Source: Bacteroidota bacterium | GTDB lineage: Bacteria; Bacteroidota; Bacteroidia; Chitinophagales; Chitinophagaceae | Reading direction: 5' to 3' | Length of the DNA: 62,281 nucleotides | NCBI GenBank assembly: GCA_018970395.1 | Contig: JAGWWM010000012.1 | Coordinates: 1 to 62,281, forward strand | Made by a program: the position numbers and the translations under genes | Shown here: positions 28,419 to 37,472 of the stretch, in pieces | Layout: each line of letters opens with the position of its first letter | How positions within the stretch are numbered: position 1 is the stretch's first letter | The notes under the pieces: generated by a model | Told to the model about the DNA's origin: nothing | The model's input: only the letters and a program-made list of their open reading frames with translations | The model's database searches: none

Positions 28419-29068
28419 ACGCTGATTTAGTCAGAAAATATTTTGCTGATTTTACGCCTCAACAAAATGAGCAACTGGATGCGCTGTATGAACTCTACCG
28501 CGAATGGAATGAGAAAATCAATGTTATTTCAAGAAAAGACATTGATGCGCTTTATGAGAAGCACGTATTGCACTCACTGTCTATTGCAGCATTGTTTGAA
28601 TTTCAAAAAGGCACCCGAATTGTTGATCTTGGCACCGGCGGCGGATTTCCCGGCATTCCCCTTGCTATTTTTTTCCCGGAAGTGCAATTTTTATTGACTG
28701 ACAGTATTGGGAAAAAACTGAAAGTAGTGGAATCAGTTGCGCAATCCATCGGTTTGAAAAATGTAAGTGTCAGACATACCCGAACAGAAGCGATTCAGGA
28801 TCAAAAATTTGATTTTGTCGTGAGTCGTGCCGTTGCTCCGCTCAAAGAATTATGGCAATGGAGTTTACCCATTCTCAAAGCGAAAGGACAGGGGCTTTCT
28901 GCTACTATGGGAGAAGAAAAAATTTACGGCGGATTGATTTGCTTGAAAGGCGGCGATCTTACAGAGGAAATCAAAACAAGCGGTCTGCATCCATACGTAT
29001 GGAAGATTGAAGAAATTTTTGAAGAGGATTTCTTCAAAGAAAAATTCGTTCTGCTAGCGAAGAGGTAA
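28415..29068 (+). CDS. rsmG: 16S rRNA (guanine527-N7)-methyltransferase
   Basis: RsmG methylates N7 of G527 in the 530 loop of 16S rRNA using S-adenosylmethionine. The 217-residue protein has YREWNEKINVISRKD, the AdoMet-binding VDLGTGGGFPGIPLAI, LLTDSIGKKLKVVESVA and the VVSRAVAPLKELW region, all typical. The start is ATG 28415, overlapping the TGA of the glycosyltransferase as ATGA, which implies translational coupling; the frame is open from 28349. Its 3' end stops 5 bp short of the convergent M1 peptidase gene. Confidence 0.95.
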   Translation: MNADLVRKYFADFTPQQNEQLDALYELYREWNEKINVISRKDIDALYEKHVLHSLSIAALFEFQKGTRIVDLGTGGGFPGIPLAIFFPEVQFLLTDSIGKKLKVVESVAQSIGLKNVSVRHTRTEAIQDQKFDFVVSRAVAPLKELWQWSLPILKAKGQGLSATMGEEKIYGGLICLKGGDLTEEIKTSGLHPYVWKIEEIFEEDFFKEKFVLLAKR

Positions 29069-29073
29069 GGAGA

Positions 29074-30957
29074 TTACCAGTTCAACTCCAGTTTATTATT
29101 GGTTCGGTCAACATCTGCCATCCTAAGAGAAGGATCAATCTCTGCTTTCTTCAGTGAGGTAAGTCGTTTATTGAAAGAAAAAGTATAATAAGGATCTGTC
29201 CATTTCCATGAAGCATGTACGGTTCTAAGCAGACTATCTTCTGCCGGCTTTTCTCCAAACATGAGATACATGGGTATATAATGCAATTCTGTTGAACCAT
29301 CGCTGAACTGAAGTTCGATATCCAGCGGCATCGGCATCCATCCTTTTCTTTTTACTCGTATATAAGACAGCCCCTTTTCTTCCCATAAACTATCGATGGC
29401 ATAATCAATGGTTTTCGTTGTATTAATCCAGTATTCATGATACCAGTCGAGCTGCATACCACTTAGATCTTCTGCGAGTTTAATAAAATCGGAAGGACGC
29501 GGATGGTGAAAACGCCAGCGTTTGTAATACTCCAATAATAATTTATCAAGGGTTTGCTCGCCAATGATATATGCCAACTGATTCAGGTAAATACATCCTT
29601 TGGAATACGAGGCAATTGAATAAGCAAAATTGGTATTGAAATGATCCGCATGGGTGGTAAGCGGCTCTTCCAGCCCTGATTTGACCAATTCAAAATAACT
29701 TTCGTATTGCCCACTGTGATAGCGGGGCAGTTTTTCGTCTTTATATGCTTTCCCGGATTTTTTTGCCAGTTCGCTATAGTAATAATTTTCCACCAGGTCG
29801 GTGGCATATTCGGTGAAGCCCTCATCCATCCAGCCATATAAACTTTCATTGGTGCCAAGCATCATCTGATACCAGCTATGCATCCATTCATGAAAGGCAG
29901 TTCCCAGAGAAGAACCTGCAATCAGGGTTGCCATCGGATATTCCATTCCTCCATCTCCGCCTTGTATAAAAGTATATTGAGGATAGGGATAGGCGCCGAA
30001 ACGTTCTTTGATAAATGGATAAACAATGGTAGCGGCATTGAGTATTCTCGTCCAGGCTGAATCGTTTTTCGCATCGCCCGGTTTGTTTTTATAAATGACA
30101 TGAATTTCAGGCCCGTCCTTAATCGTTGTATTAAGGTGTTTGAATTGAGTATCGGCAGCCCAGGCAAAATCGTGCACATTACGCGCAAAGAATTTCCAGG
30201 TTAAGGTATTTGTTTGTGGACGGACAACTTTGGCATCGGGAGTTGAGTAACCATGACCGATTTGTTTAGGATTTTGCAATACACCTGTTCCTCCGATCAT
30301 GAAAGCTGAATCCATCGTAATATTCACTTCATAATCACCCCACACACCATAAAACTCCCTGCCGACATAGGGATTGGGGTGCCATCCGTCGCTGTCGTAT
30401 TCGCAGAGTTTGGGATACCATTGTGTCATGGAGTATTTCACGCCATTGGCGGCATCTCTTCCGCTTCGTCTGATTTGCACCGGCACCTGTGCTTCAAAGT
30501 CAAGATTAATAGATACGGTTTGTCCGGGGAAAATAGGTTTCTGTAGTTTTACATGCAGAATGGTTTCTTCCACTTTAAATTCCTGAAGGATGCCGTTAAC
30601 AGAAAGTTTTTTTATTTTTTGATACCCGATTTCATTCTCTTTCAAGAACTGAATACGATCTCTCACACGACCATCCCAATCCTGTCGCGAACCAATTTTA
30701 TTTTTTCCGAGTTCACGACTACGAGTATCCATCATACTATTGGGTTGAAAGGCATTCCAGTATAAATGATAAAATAATTGCCTTAAAGTATCGGGAGAAT
30801 GATTGGAGTATTGGAGCGCTTGTTTACCGGTAAGCAGATGGGTTGTAACATCCAGCTTCACATCCATCACATATTTCACTTTCTGCTGCCATTGAGGCTG
30901 GGCACTGGCGACGATTGAACAGCATACAAACCAATAAAAAATTAAAAATTTATTCAT
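29074..30957 (-). CDS. M1-family metallopeptidase, secreted
   Basis: A zinc aminopeptidase-type protein of 627 residues with a signal peptide (about 1-19, ending ASAQ). An N-terminal beta domain (about 25-230) precedes the gluzincin domain. The zinc site is HEWMHSWYQMM, giving HExxH, with the third ligand in WMDEGFTEYATD 18 or so residues later. The upstream GAMEN-type substrate motif appears as GGMEYPMATL. The protein is probably periplasmic or surface-exposed and degrades peptides. Convergent with rsmG; followed upstream by two GGGCTGAAGCCC palindromes. Confidence 0.92.
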   Translation of the reverse strand: MNKFLIFYWFVCCSIVASAQPQWQQKVKYVMDVKLDVTTHLLTGKQALQYSNHSPDTLRQLFYHLYWNAFQPNSMMDTRSRELGKNKIGSRQDWDGRVRDRIQFLKENEIGYQKIKKLSVNGILQEFKVEETILHVKLQKPIFPGQTVSINLDFEAQVPVQIRRSGRDAANGVKYSMTQWYPKLCEYDSDGWHPNPYVGREFYGVWGDYEVNITMDSAFMIGGTGVLQNPKQIGHGYSTPDAKVVRPQTNTLTWKFFARNVHDFAWAADTQFKHLNTTIKDGPEIHVIYKNKPGDAKNDSAWTRILNAATIVYPFIKERFGAYPYPQYTFIQGGDGGMEYPMATLIAGSSLGTAFHEWMHSWYQMMLGTNESLYGWMDEGFTEYATDLVENYYYSELAKKSGKAYKDEKLPRYHSGQYESYFELVKSGLEEPLTTHADHFNTNFAYSIASYSKGCIYLNQLAYIIGEQTLDKLLLEYYKRWRFHHPRPSDFIKLAEDLSGMQLDWYHEYWINTTKTIDYAIDSLWEEKGLSYIRVKRKGWMPMPLDIELQFSDGSTELHYIPMYLMFGEKPAEDSLLRTVHASWKWTDPYYTFSFNKRLTSLKKAEIDPSLRMADVDRTNNKLELNW

Positions 30958-30974
30958 ATTAATTTTATTTTTTT

Positions 30975-30988
30975 CGGGCTGAAGCCCG
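30975..30988. repeat. CGGGCTGAAGCCCG palindrome, copy 1
   Basis: A 14-bp sequence with 6-bp inverted arms CGGGCT and AGCCCG around GA, between the M1 peptidase and rsmI. A second copy lies 38 bp further on. Confidence 0.7.
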
Positions 30989-31012
30989 GGTGCAATTCAT
31001 TTCTCTTTTCCC

Positions 31013-31026
31013 CGGGCTGAAGCCCG
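31013..31026. repeat. CGGGCTGAAGCCCG palindrome, copy 2
   Basis: Identical to the copy at 30975 in the same intergenic space. It lies downstream of the minus-strand rsmI stop and could serve as a terminator stem, although no clear T-tract follows. Confidence 0.7.
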
Positions 31027-31075
31027 AGGCGATTTATTAATTAAATATTCACGGGAGAAAAACATTTCGCCCCTG

Positions 31076-31744
31076 CTAAACGTTTGACCCTTCTACAGTA
31101 ATCACAATTTCTCCCTTCACTGCCTTCTCCATAAAATAACGGTGTACATCTTCCAACGAACCGCGTTTGTTTTCTTCAAATTTCTTGGTCAATTCTCTGC
31201 TTACGCAGCATTTTCTTTCTGCCCCAAAATATTGAATGAAATCAGCCAGTGTTTTAACGAGTCGGTAGGGCGATTCATAAAAAATCATCGTTCTTTCCTC
31301 GGTAGCGAGTTGCTTGAGCAGTGTTTGTCGTCCTTTTTTCTGTGGTAAAAATCCTTCAAAGACAAAACGATCTGAAGGCAATCCGCTATTGACCAGTGCG
31401 GGAACAAATGCAGTCGCACCGGGCAAGGTTTCCACCTGTATATTTTCTTTTACACAAGCGCGTATCAGCAAAAAGGCGGGGTCACTGATGCCGGGTGTAC
31501 CTGCATCGGTGAGCAATGCCATTCTTTTTCCTTGGTGGAGCTGTTCTATCAATCGCTCCAACACCTGATGTTCGTTATGCTGATGGTAGGGTGTAAGCGG
31601 TTTTTGAATGCCATAATGATTGAGCAGAACAGAAGAAGTGCGTGTATCTTCTGCCAGCACCAAATCAACCTCTTTCAACACATCGAGCGCTCTCAACGTA
31701 ATATCTTTCAAATTACCTATTGGCGTTGGTACGATGTACAGCAT
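31076..31744 (-). CDS. rsmI: 16S rRNA (cytidine1402-2'-O)-methyltransferase
   Basis: RsmI adds the 2'-O-methyl group to C1402 in the ribosomal P site. The 222-residue protein has the tetrapyrrole-methylase fold with LYIVPTPIGNLKDITLRAL at the start, VLAEDTRTSSVLLNHY, LTDAGTPGISDPAFLLIR and FEGFLPQKKGRQTLL. It ends the run hisF-hisIE-tlpA-like-pssA-purS-rsmI and lies 23 bp after purS. It is somewhat shorter than E. coli RsmI, lacking part of the C-terminal extension. Confidence 0.95.
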   Translation of the reverse strand: MLYIVPTPIGNLKDITLRALDVLKEVDLVLAEDTRTSSVLLNHYGIQKPLTPYHQHNEHQVLERLIEQLHQGKRMALLTDAGTPGISDPAFLLIRACVKENIQVETLPGATAFVPALVNSGLPSDRFVFEGFLPQKKGRQTLLKQLATEERTMIFYESPYRLVKTLADFIQYFGAERKCCVSRELTKKFEENKRGSLEDVHRYFMEKAVKGEIVITVEGSNV

Positions 31745-31767
31745 GCAGCAATTAAAATGAAAAATGG

Positions 31768-32013
31768 TTATAACACCCGCACTTCAAAAAATTCCATTAC
31801 CTGATTGGCAAGTAATTTTTTGGCGGCATTTTCAGCGATTTTTTTGGCCGAATCGGCATCAGCCGCTTCTATCTGAAGCGCGATTAGTTTCCCTACCCGA
31901 ACGTCTCTGATTTCCTGAATGCCGAGATTTTCCAATCCACCCATTACCGCTTTTCCCTGAGGATCTAGCAATTCTTTTAAGGGCATCACTTTCACTTCAA
32001 CTGAGTATAACAT
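31768..32013 (-). CDS. purS: Phosphoribosylformylglycinamidine synthase subunit PurS
   Basis: PurS is the small bridging subunit of the PurLQS complex that makes FGAM in purine synthesis. The 81-residue product has the expected size and pattern: VEVKVMPLKELLDPQGKAV, GLENLGIQEIRDVRVGKLI, and a helical stretch rich in alanine and lysine. purL and purQ are not nearby, and purD is about 10 kb away. Gap to pssA is 10 bp, so it is probably in the same transcript. Confidence 0.93.
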   Translation of the reverse strand: MLYSVEVKVMPLKELLDPQGKAVMGGLENLGIQEIRDVRVGKLIALQIEAADADSAKKIAENAAKKLLANQVMEFFEVRVL

Positions 32014-32023
32014 AGACTATGAA

Positions 32024-32758
32024 TTATTGAGATAAAATTTTTCGTCTGGCGAACAAAGATAAAAGAACGTAAGCGATGTAAATAAGCGGAATGGCCAACC
32101 AGTGTAAAAAAAGAATGAGGACAACCGAAAATACCAATAGCATTAATTGAGGTAGATATTTTTTCATGGAGCCGCCGGACCATTTCAAACTCATCATAGG
32201 AATATCGCTGATCATCAACAATCCTGCTACCAGCGTCAATCCATAAAGCACAACTTTTTGCAACAGAAGCGCAGCTGCCCCTCCCTGTTCAAACCATAAA
32301 ATCAGGGGGAAGGAGGCAAACATCAATGCGGTAATGGGAGTAGGCACGCCTCTGAAACTTACCGACTGTCGCTGATCCACATTAAATTTTGCAAGGCGCC
32401 AAACCGCGCAACAAGCGATGAACAAGGCTGGCAGCAATAACCAAAAACTAGTCGCCATTCCATTGGAAGATTGCATGTAACTCAACCGCAACAACTGATA
32501 TACAATCAGTGAAGGCGCCAAACCAAAACTTACGGCATCAGACAAAGAGTCCAATTGCTTTCCCATCTCCGAAGCTGCATTCATCCATCTTGCGATAAAG
32601 CCGTCTAAAAAATCAATGATGGCGGCGCAATATATCAAAGCTGCACCTAGTACCATATTCTCAGGCAAATGATCTTCCGTTTGTAAAATCAAAATAACAG
32701 CTACTGAACCTAACACCAGATTCAATAAGGTAAACAGATTGGGGATTTGGCGTAACAT
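32024..32758 (-). CDS. pssA: CDP-diacylglycerol-serine O-phosphatidyltransferase
   Basis: It makes phosphatidylserine, the precursor of phosphatidylethanolamine, in the inner membrane. The 244-residue protein has several membrane segments and the CDP-alcohol phosphotransferase motif DGFIARWMNAASEMGKQLDS, containing the conserved DG, AR, G, D and D residues near positions 50-75. The opening IPNLFTLLNLVLGSVAVIL is typical of the PssA type. A phosphatidylserine decarboxylase gene is not in the window. It sits 9 bp from the tlpA-like gene and 10 bp from purS. Confidence 0.93.
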   Translation of the reverse strand: MLRQIPNLFTLLNLVLGSVAVILILQTEDHLPENMVLGAALIYCAAIIDFLDGFIARWMNAASEMGKQLDSLSDAVSFGLAPSLIVYQLLRLSYMQSSNGMATSFWLLLPALFIACCAVWRLAKFNVDQRQSVSFRGVPTPITALMFASFPLILWFEQGGAAALLLQKVVLYGLTLVAGLLMISDIPMMSLKWSGGSMKKYLPQLMLLVFSVVLILFLHWLAIPLIYIAYVLLSLFARRKILSQ

Positions 32759-32767
32759 AAAAGAATC

Positions 32768-33865
32768 CTATGGGTTTTTACTGAGAATTTCCTCCAGTTT
32801 GGCATGCAACTCTTCACCTCTTAGATTCTTGGCGATGATCTTACCCTCAGGATCGAGAAGAAAATTCTGAGGAATAGAACTAATCTTATACATTCTGGCT
32901 ACATCATTACTCCAGAATTTTAAATCGCTCAGATGCGTCCATTGCAACTGATCCTGCGCAATTGCCTGCAGCCAGGGCTCTTTGGCGCGATCCAGAGAAA
33001 CCCCCAGCACTGTAAAGTTTTTGGCCTTATATTTTTGAAAAGCCTGAACGAGGTTAGGATTTTCCATTCTGCAGGGGCCACACCAGCTTGCCCAAAAATC
33101 AACCAGCACATATTTGCCACGAAAAGATTGCAGCGATACCGGATTGCCGGAAGTATCTGTCTGTGTAAAATCGGGCGCTACTGATCCTATGCTTCCTACT
33201 TTATTTTCGGAAATGATTTTTTCCATCATCCTGCCATAATAACTTTTTTTTACTGCTGCATCGAGGGCATCAAAACGACGATCCAATGGATCGGGTTGCT
33301 GAAAAAAGCTATAGAGTGAATAGATCAACAATGGTGTTATCAGAGATTTGTTATTGGCTTTGATAAAAACATCTGCTTTAGCTTCCAGTTCTTCAGCCAA
33401 TGATCGAGCAATTTGCAACAATGAATCGCGCTTGTTAGCGTATGCGGGCGCATTGATTTGTTTCCCCAATTGATCAATTCTAAAAAAATAAGGATCGAAT
33501 TGATTGCGGTAGGACTGAAAGTCTTTTTGCAAAATAGAGCCTGTAATTGTTGCAATGTTCAAAGAATCAAAATGGGCTTTTACTTTTACGACTGCTGCAT
33601 CCAGAAAAATAGCCGGACTTTGCTGGGTGCCTTCCACTACCAGCATGTAAATAGCGGGCTCGGGAATGACTCCTTTTAATTCAAATTTCCCCTTTTGAAT
33701 AATCCCCTTAACCAATACTTCATTGGCAGGATTATCAAGATGAAGACTGACGGCAGCATTTTCTTTAGCCCCCTTGATTTCTCCTTTTACTAAAATATTA
33801 ATCTGAGCCCTTAGAGTAGTTGAAATAAAAATCAAAAAAATGAAAAAACCAATACAATAACGCAT
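32768..33865 (-). CDS. TlpA-type thiol-disulfide oxidoreductase with DUF4369 domain
   Basis: A secreted 365-residue thioredoxin-fold protein. A signal peptide (about 1-20, ending LRAQ) is followed by an N-terminal beta-rich DUF4369-like domain (about 22-125), a helical linker, and a C-terminal AhpC/TSA-thioredoxin domain (about 225-365). The active site is WASWCGPCRMENP, a CxxC pair. Such proteins are common in Bacteroidota and are thought to reduce periplasmic disulfides, for example in cytochrome c maturation. The specific partner is unknown. It lies 16 bp after hisIE and 9 bp before pssA. Confidence 0.9.
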   Translation of the reverse strand: MRYCIGFFIFLIFISTTLRAQINILVKGEIKGAKENAAVSLHLDNPANEVLVKGIIQKGKFELKGVIPEPAIYMLVVEGTQQSPAIFLDAAVVKVKAHFDSLNIATITGSILQKDFQSYRNQFDPYFFRIDQLGKQINAPAYANKRDSLLQIARSLAEELEAKADVFIKANNKSLITPLLIYSLYSFFQQPDPLDRRFDALDAAVKKSYYGRMMEKIISENKVGSIGSVAPDFTQTDTSGNPVSLQSFRGKYVLVDFWASWCGPCRMENPNLVQAFQKYKAKNFTVLGVSLDRAKEPWLQAIAQDQLQWTHLSDLKFWSNDVARMYKISSIPQNFLLDPEGKIIAKNLRGEELHAKLEEILSKNP

Positions 33866-33881
33866 GCAGGTTGATTTGAAA

Positions 33882-34487
33882 TTATCGTTGATGTCTTTTT
33901 TCTAAAATAGTCATTACGTCCTGTAAGGTACAATCTTTTGCCCTTAAAAGAATCAGTAGATGAAAGAGTAAATCAGCAGCTTCATTTAAGAAAAGATCCC
34001 GATTGTCATCTTTTGCCTCTATCACGAGTTCTACTGCTTCTTCTCCTACTTTCTGCGCGATTTTGTTAATGCCTTTTCCAAATAGAGAAGCAACATAGCT
34101 TCCTGCTTCTTTGGATTGCCGCCGAAGCTCAATGATGTCCTGCAGATACAGCAGAAAATTGTCGTGATGATTCTTTTCCGCCCAGCAAGTATCTGCACCG
34201 GTATGGCAAGTGGGGCCAACGGGTTCAGCTTTGATCAACAGCGTATCATGATCACAATCCGAGAGTACTTGTTTGACCTTCAAGAAATTACCACTCTCTT
34301 CCCCTTTTGTCCATAACCGCTGTTTGCTGCGACTGAAAAAAGTAACGTTTCCTATTTCATAGGTTTTAGCTAAGGCAGCTTCATTCATAAAACCCAGCAT
34401 CAACACTTTGGAGGTATGCATATCCTGCACGATGGCGGGCACCAGTCCATCAGCATATTTGGAAAAATCGGGTTGCGGTAGGTTCAT
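33882..34487 (-). CDS. hisIE: Bifunctional phosphoribosyl-AMP cyclohydrolase / phosphoribosyl-ATP pyrophosphatase
   Basis: It performs the second and third steps of histidine synthesis. The 201-residue product has the HisI domain first (about 1-110; LMLGFMNEAALAKTYE, DCDHDTLLIKAEPVGPTCHT with the metal ligands, and GADTCW) and the HisE domain after it (about 115-200; GEEAVELVIEAKDDNRDLFL, NEAADLLFHLLILL). I prefer ATG 34487, which matches the family N-terminus; the frame extends to 34511, 2 bp from the hisF stop. The other his genes are elsewhere. Confidence 0.94.
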   Translation of the reverse strand: MNLPQPDFSKYADGLVPAIVQDMHTSKVLMLGFMNEAALAKTYEIGNVTFFSRSKQRLWTKGEESGNFLKVKQVLSDCDHDTLLIKAEPVGPTCHTGADTCWAEKNHHDNFLLYLQDIIELRRQSKEAGSYVASLFGKGINKIAQKVGEEAVELVIEAKDDNRDLFLNEAADLLFHLLILLRAKDCTLQDVMTILEKRHQR

Positions 34488-34513
34488 ATTAACAATAAAT
34501 AATTCCGACAAAT

Positions 34514-35272
34514 CTACAACCTCACATTTATATTTCTGTCTTTCAGGAATTGTTTGAGCGGCTTGATCTCCATTTCCTTAAAATGAAAAATGCCTGCCGC
34601 CAGTGCCGCATCAGCGTGAGCTGTTTCAAAAACTTCCGCAAAATGCTCCATTGTTCCCGCTCCGCCGCTGGCAATCACAGGAACCGGCAAAGACAAAGAG
34701 AGGTCACGCGTAATATCGAGCGCAAAGCCCTTTCTCGATCCATCATTATTCATGGAGGTAAGCAATATTTCGCCCGCTCCTCTTTCCACTGCTTCCTTTG
34801 CCCAATCGCGACATTTAATTTCCGTCTTCAATCTACCACCATTCAGATAAACCCACCATTCTCCATCTTCTTCTTTTTTGGTATCAATAGCCACCACACA
34901 ACACTGACTCCCCGCAGCTTTGGCAATATCTTCAATTAAACCCGGATTGCGAACCGCGGCTGAGTTAACGGAAACCTTATCGGCTCCTGATTGCAATAGC
35001 ACGTGCATATCATCTACGGAAGAAACGCCTCCGCCAACGGTGAAAGGGATATTGACATGTCGAGCGATTCGTTTGACTAATTCAGCCAACGTTTTTCTTT
35101 TTTCAACCGTAGCCGTAATGTCGAGAAAGACTAATTCATCTGCGCCCGCTTTTGCATATAAAGTGCCGAGTTCCACAGGGTCTCCTGCATCACGCAGATC
35201 CACAAATTGAGTACCCTTTACGGTGCGACCGTCTTTTATATCAAGACAAGGAATGATCCTTTTTGTGAGCAT
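34514..35272 (-). CDS. hisF: Imidazole glycerol phosphate synthase subunit HisF
   Basis: The cyclase subunit that, with glutaminase HisH, produces IGP and AICAR. The 252-residue TIM barrel has the two half-barrel phosphate motifs, [19 protein letters not shown] with the catalytic Asp and [20 protein letters not shown], then [19 protein letters not shown] and [18 protein letters not shown]. It begins the minus-strand run to rsmI. hisH is absent from the window. A promoter-like TACCTTTGC lies upstream at 35306. Confidence 0.96.
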   Translation of the reverse strand: MLTKRIIPCLDIKDGRTVKGTQFVDLRDAGDPVELGTLYAKAGADELVFLDITATVEKRKTLAELVKRIARHVNIPFTVGGGVSSVDDMHVLLQSGADKVSVNSAAVRNPGLIEDIAKAAGSQCCVVAIDTKKEEDGEWWVYLNGGRLKTEIKCRDWAKEAVERGAGEILLTSMNNDGSRKGFALDITRDLSLSLPVPVIASGGAGTMEHFAEVFETAHADAALAAGIFHFKEMEIKPLKQFLKDRNINVRL

Positions 35273-35305
35273 AATGACAATTGATTTCCGTGCTGCAAAA
35301 TCATT

Positions 35306-35314
35306 GCAAAGGTA
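35306..35314 (-). promoter_or_regulatory. Promoter -7 element for the hisF operon
   Basis: Minus strand TACCTTTGC matches TAnnTTTGC, 33 nt upstream of the hisF ATG at 35272. Confidence 0.45.
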
Positions 35315-35332
35315 ATGGAATACCCTGGCAGG

Positions 35333-36091
35333 CTATACCGGACTTACCGGCGTTTTTATATCGTGATAAAACAAAAACTTCCACCCAAGTGCATTACCCT
35401 TCTCCCACCATTCAGCCCTTAATGAAGCTGCGAGTTTACCATCTTCATCATACTTAGCCACAAAACGATTTTTGAGTTGCGCCAACTGCGGCGCTACGTC
35501 TCCTCCAAAAAAAGCAATGCTTCCTTCCGCTTCAATCCAAAATATCTGATGCCACTTACAATGCCCACCGGTGAGGGCGTAGCTGATCTGCGTTGTTCCG
35601 GTACCGGGAATATTTATCTTCCCGCTTCCCTCTACCAGCATCAATCGGTCTGAATCAATCAACGGTGCAAGGGTAGAAGCAACATAAGAGGCGGTATTAC
35701 CCTGCAACGCAGTTTCAAATTCATCTCTGTTGATTACGTAAGTGGCATTAGGAAAACTCAACACTCGCTGATTAGAAAAGGGAAGCGGTTTGCTGATACC
35801 GCCGGCATGATCTTTATGCAAATGACTCATCAGCACATAAGTTATATCAAGGGGATTGATGCCTGCTTTGATCAAATTCTGATGAAGCATCAGATTGCCT
35901 TGTACATCCGTAAATCCTAAACCCGTATCGAGTAAAATAATCTCGTCTCCGGCAACTACTACAAAAGGCTGAATTTCTACCAGTAAACTTCCGCGTGATC
36001 GATCGGCAAGTGCATCTGTTTCATTAAAGGGAACAAATTGTTTGGTGGCATCCACCGTAAATCTACCTTCAGACAATGGGATGATTTGCAA
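35333..36091 (-). CDS. MBL-fold metallo-hydrolase
   Basis: A 252-residue metallo-beta-lactamase-fold hydrolase. The metal motif HLHKDHAGG is at residues 90-98 (H90, H92, D94, H95), preceded by DEIILLDTGLG and followed by a further His in TGGHCKWHQIFWIE and Asp in FFGGDVAP. The overall pattern resembles lactonase-like members (AHL lactonase or N-acyl hydrolase groups), but the substrate cannot be told. No signal peptide is seen, so it is cytoplasmic. It stands alone between hisF and rodA with its own promoter-like element at 36110. Confidence 0.88.
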   Translation of the reverse strand: MQIIPLSEGRFTVDATKQFVPFNETDALADRSRGSLLVEIQPFVVVAGDEIILLDTGLGFTDVQGNLMLHQNLIKAGINPLDITYVLMSHLHKDHAGGISKPLPFSNQRVLSFPNATYVINRDEFETALQGNTASYVASTLAPLIDSDRLMLVEGSGKINIPGTGTTQISYALTGGHCKWHQIFWIEAEGSIAFFGGDVAPQLAQLKNRFVAKYDEDGKLAASLRAEWWEKGNALGWKFLFYHDIKTPVSPV

Positions 36092-36109
36092 AGCGAAAAA
36101 ATTTAGGCA

Positions 36110-36118
36110 GCAAAGGTA
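36110..36118 (-). promoter_or_regulatory. Promoter -7 element for the MBL-fold gene
   Basis: Minus strand TACCTTTGC matches TAnnTTTGC and ends 18 nt before ATG 36091. It is the same 9-mer as before hisF. Confidence 0.45.
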
Positions 36119-36125
36119 ATTGAGA

Positions 36126-37472
36126 TTACCGGAGTACCGTTTGCCGATCGAGATCGAGTCGCAATAAAATAAAAATCAGCGTCGTAAAAGTTAGGAGCGA
36201 AGAACCGCCATAACTCAGTAGTGGAAGGGTAATACCAATGACTGGCATTAGACCAATCGTCATGTAAATATTGATGAACACATGAAAAAACAAGATAGAT
36301 GCTACGCTATAAGCATACACTCTTGAAAAAGTACTTCGCTGTCGTTCCCCAATACGAATAATGCGTAAGAGCAGGAAAAAATAAAGGAGTATGAGCAAAG
36401 TGCTTCCCCAGAAACCAAAGCTTTCCGCTACAGCGGTAAAAATAAAATCAGTGTGTTGCTCCGGGACAAAATCGCCCTGTGTGGTTACCCCTTTTAAAAA
36501 ACCTTTCCCCAATAAACCTCCGGATCCAATGGCAATTTTTGATTGTTTAACATTGTAAGAATAATCTCTTTTCTTCCCCTCTGCCTGCTCTTTTTGAAAC
36601 AAGGCTAACCTGGCTTCGTCTTTCGGAACATAACTTTTACCGAACATGCTCAATACCCGCTCCGACTGATAAGGTTTGAGTATTTTATCAAATACGATGT
36701 AATCCACAAAATATTTGATCCCGATACAGAATCCTGCGAGTAGTAGAATTCCCAACAGCCGAGTATATTTTTTTCGGATGCTTCTCCACCGGAAGTAAAC
36801 AATAATCAAGGCTACAATACCAATAAGGATATTGTAATACTGCAGGGGCATGACGATAGAGGTAACAAACAGAACGGCTACAGAAAAACCGGTAATGAGG
36901 TAATTGGCTGGTAACCCTTCACGAAAAAGCACCAGGAAAAAAGAAAAATAAACCAGTGCCAGTCCGGTTTCTTTTTGTGCAATGGATAAAAGCGCAGGAA
37001 ATAACGCTAAGGCAATAGCAATGACATGAGACCGGGTTTTGGTAAAATCCGTGTCTTGCCGACTCATATACTTCGCCAAGGCGAGCGAAGTAAACACTTT
37101 ACACAACTCAGCGGGCTGCAAATTAAATCCGCCTCCCAGCACAATCCAGGAGCGTGAGCCGCTGATATCTTTTCCAATGACGAAAGTAAGCAGCATCAGC
37201 ACCATGCCTAAAAAATATAACAGGTTTGCAGATGCAGCGAAAAATTTACTGTCGATCAATAAAATTACCGCGGCAAAAACAGTACTGATGAGCAGGTATA
37301 AAAGCTGCTTGGAATAATTCTTTTTGAGTCCGATCAATGTTTCCCAGAAGGGATCATCAAAACGATACTCAACCGAAAAAATCGCAATTAGCCCAATGGA
37401 AACCAACAGATAATAAAAAATTACCACCTGCTGATCTGTTCCCTTACCGATTATTTCCGTTTGCTTATTCAT
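36126..37472 (-). CDS. rodA: Peptidoglycan polymerase RodA
   Basis: RodA is the SEDS-family glycosyltransferase of the elongasome, polymerising lipid II beside PBP2. The 448-residue protein has about ten membrane segments, the family phrases LQPAELCKVFTSLALAKYMS and PVIGITLPLLSYGGSSLLT, and a larger extracytoplasmic loop near 290-340 including GSGGLLGKGFLKGVTTQGDF with catalytic-region residues. It is longer than E. coli RodA (370), largely because of that loop and an extra N-terminal stretch. Its start overlaps the mrdA stop by 4 bp (ATGA). Confidence 0.95.
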   Translation of the reverse strand: MNKQTEIIGKGTDQQVVIFYYLLVSIGLIAIFSVEYRFDDPFWETLIGLKKNYSKQLLYLLISTVFAAVILLIDSKFFAASANLLYFLGMVLMLLTFVIGKDISGSRSWIVLGGGFNLQPAELCKVFTSLALAKYMSRQDTDFTKTRSHVIAIALALFPALLSIAQKETGLALVYFSFFLVLFREGLPANYLITGFSVAVLFVTSIVMPLQYYNILIGIVALIIVYFRWRSIRKKYTRLLGILLLAGFCIGIKYFVDYIVFDKILKPYQSERVLSMFGKSYVPKDEARLALFQKEQAEGKKRDYSYNVKQSKIAIGSGGLLGKGFLKGVTTQGDFVPEQHTDFIFTAVAESFGFWGSTLLILLYFFLLLRIIRIGERQRSTFSRVYAYSVASILFFHVFINIYMTIGLMPVIGITLPLLSYGGSSLLTFTTLIFILLRLDLDRQTVLR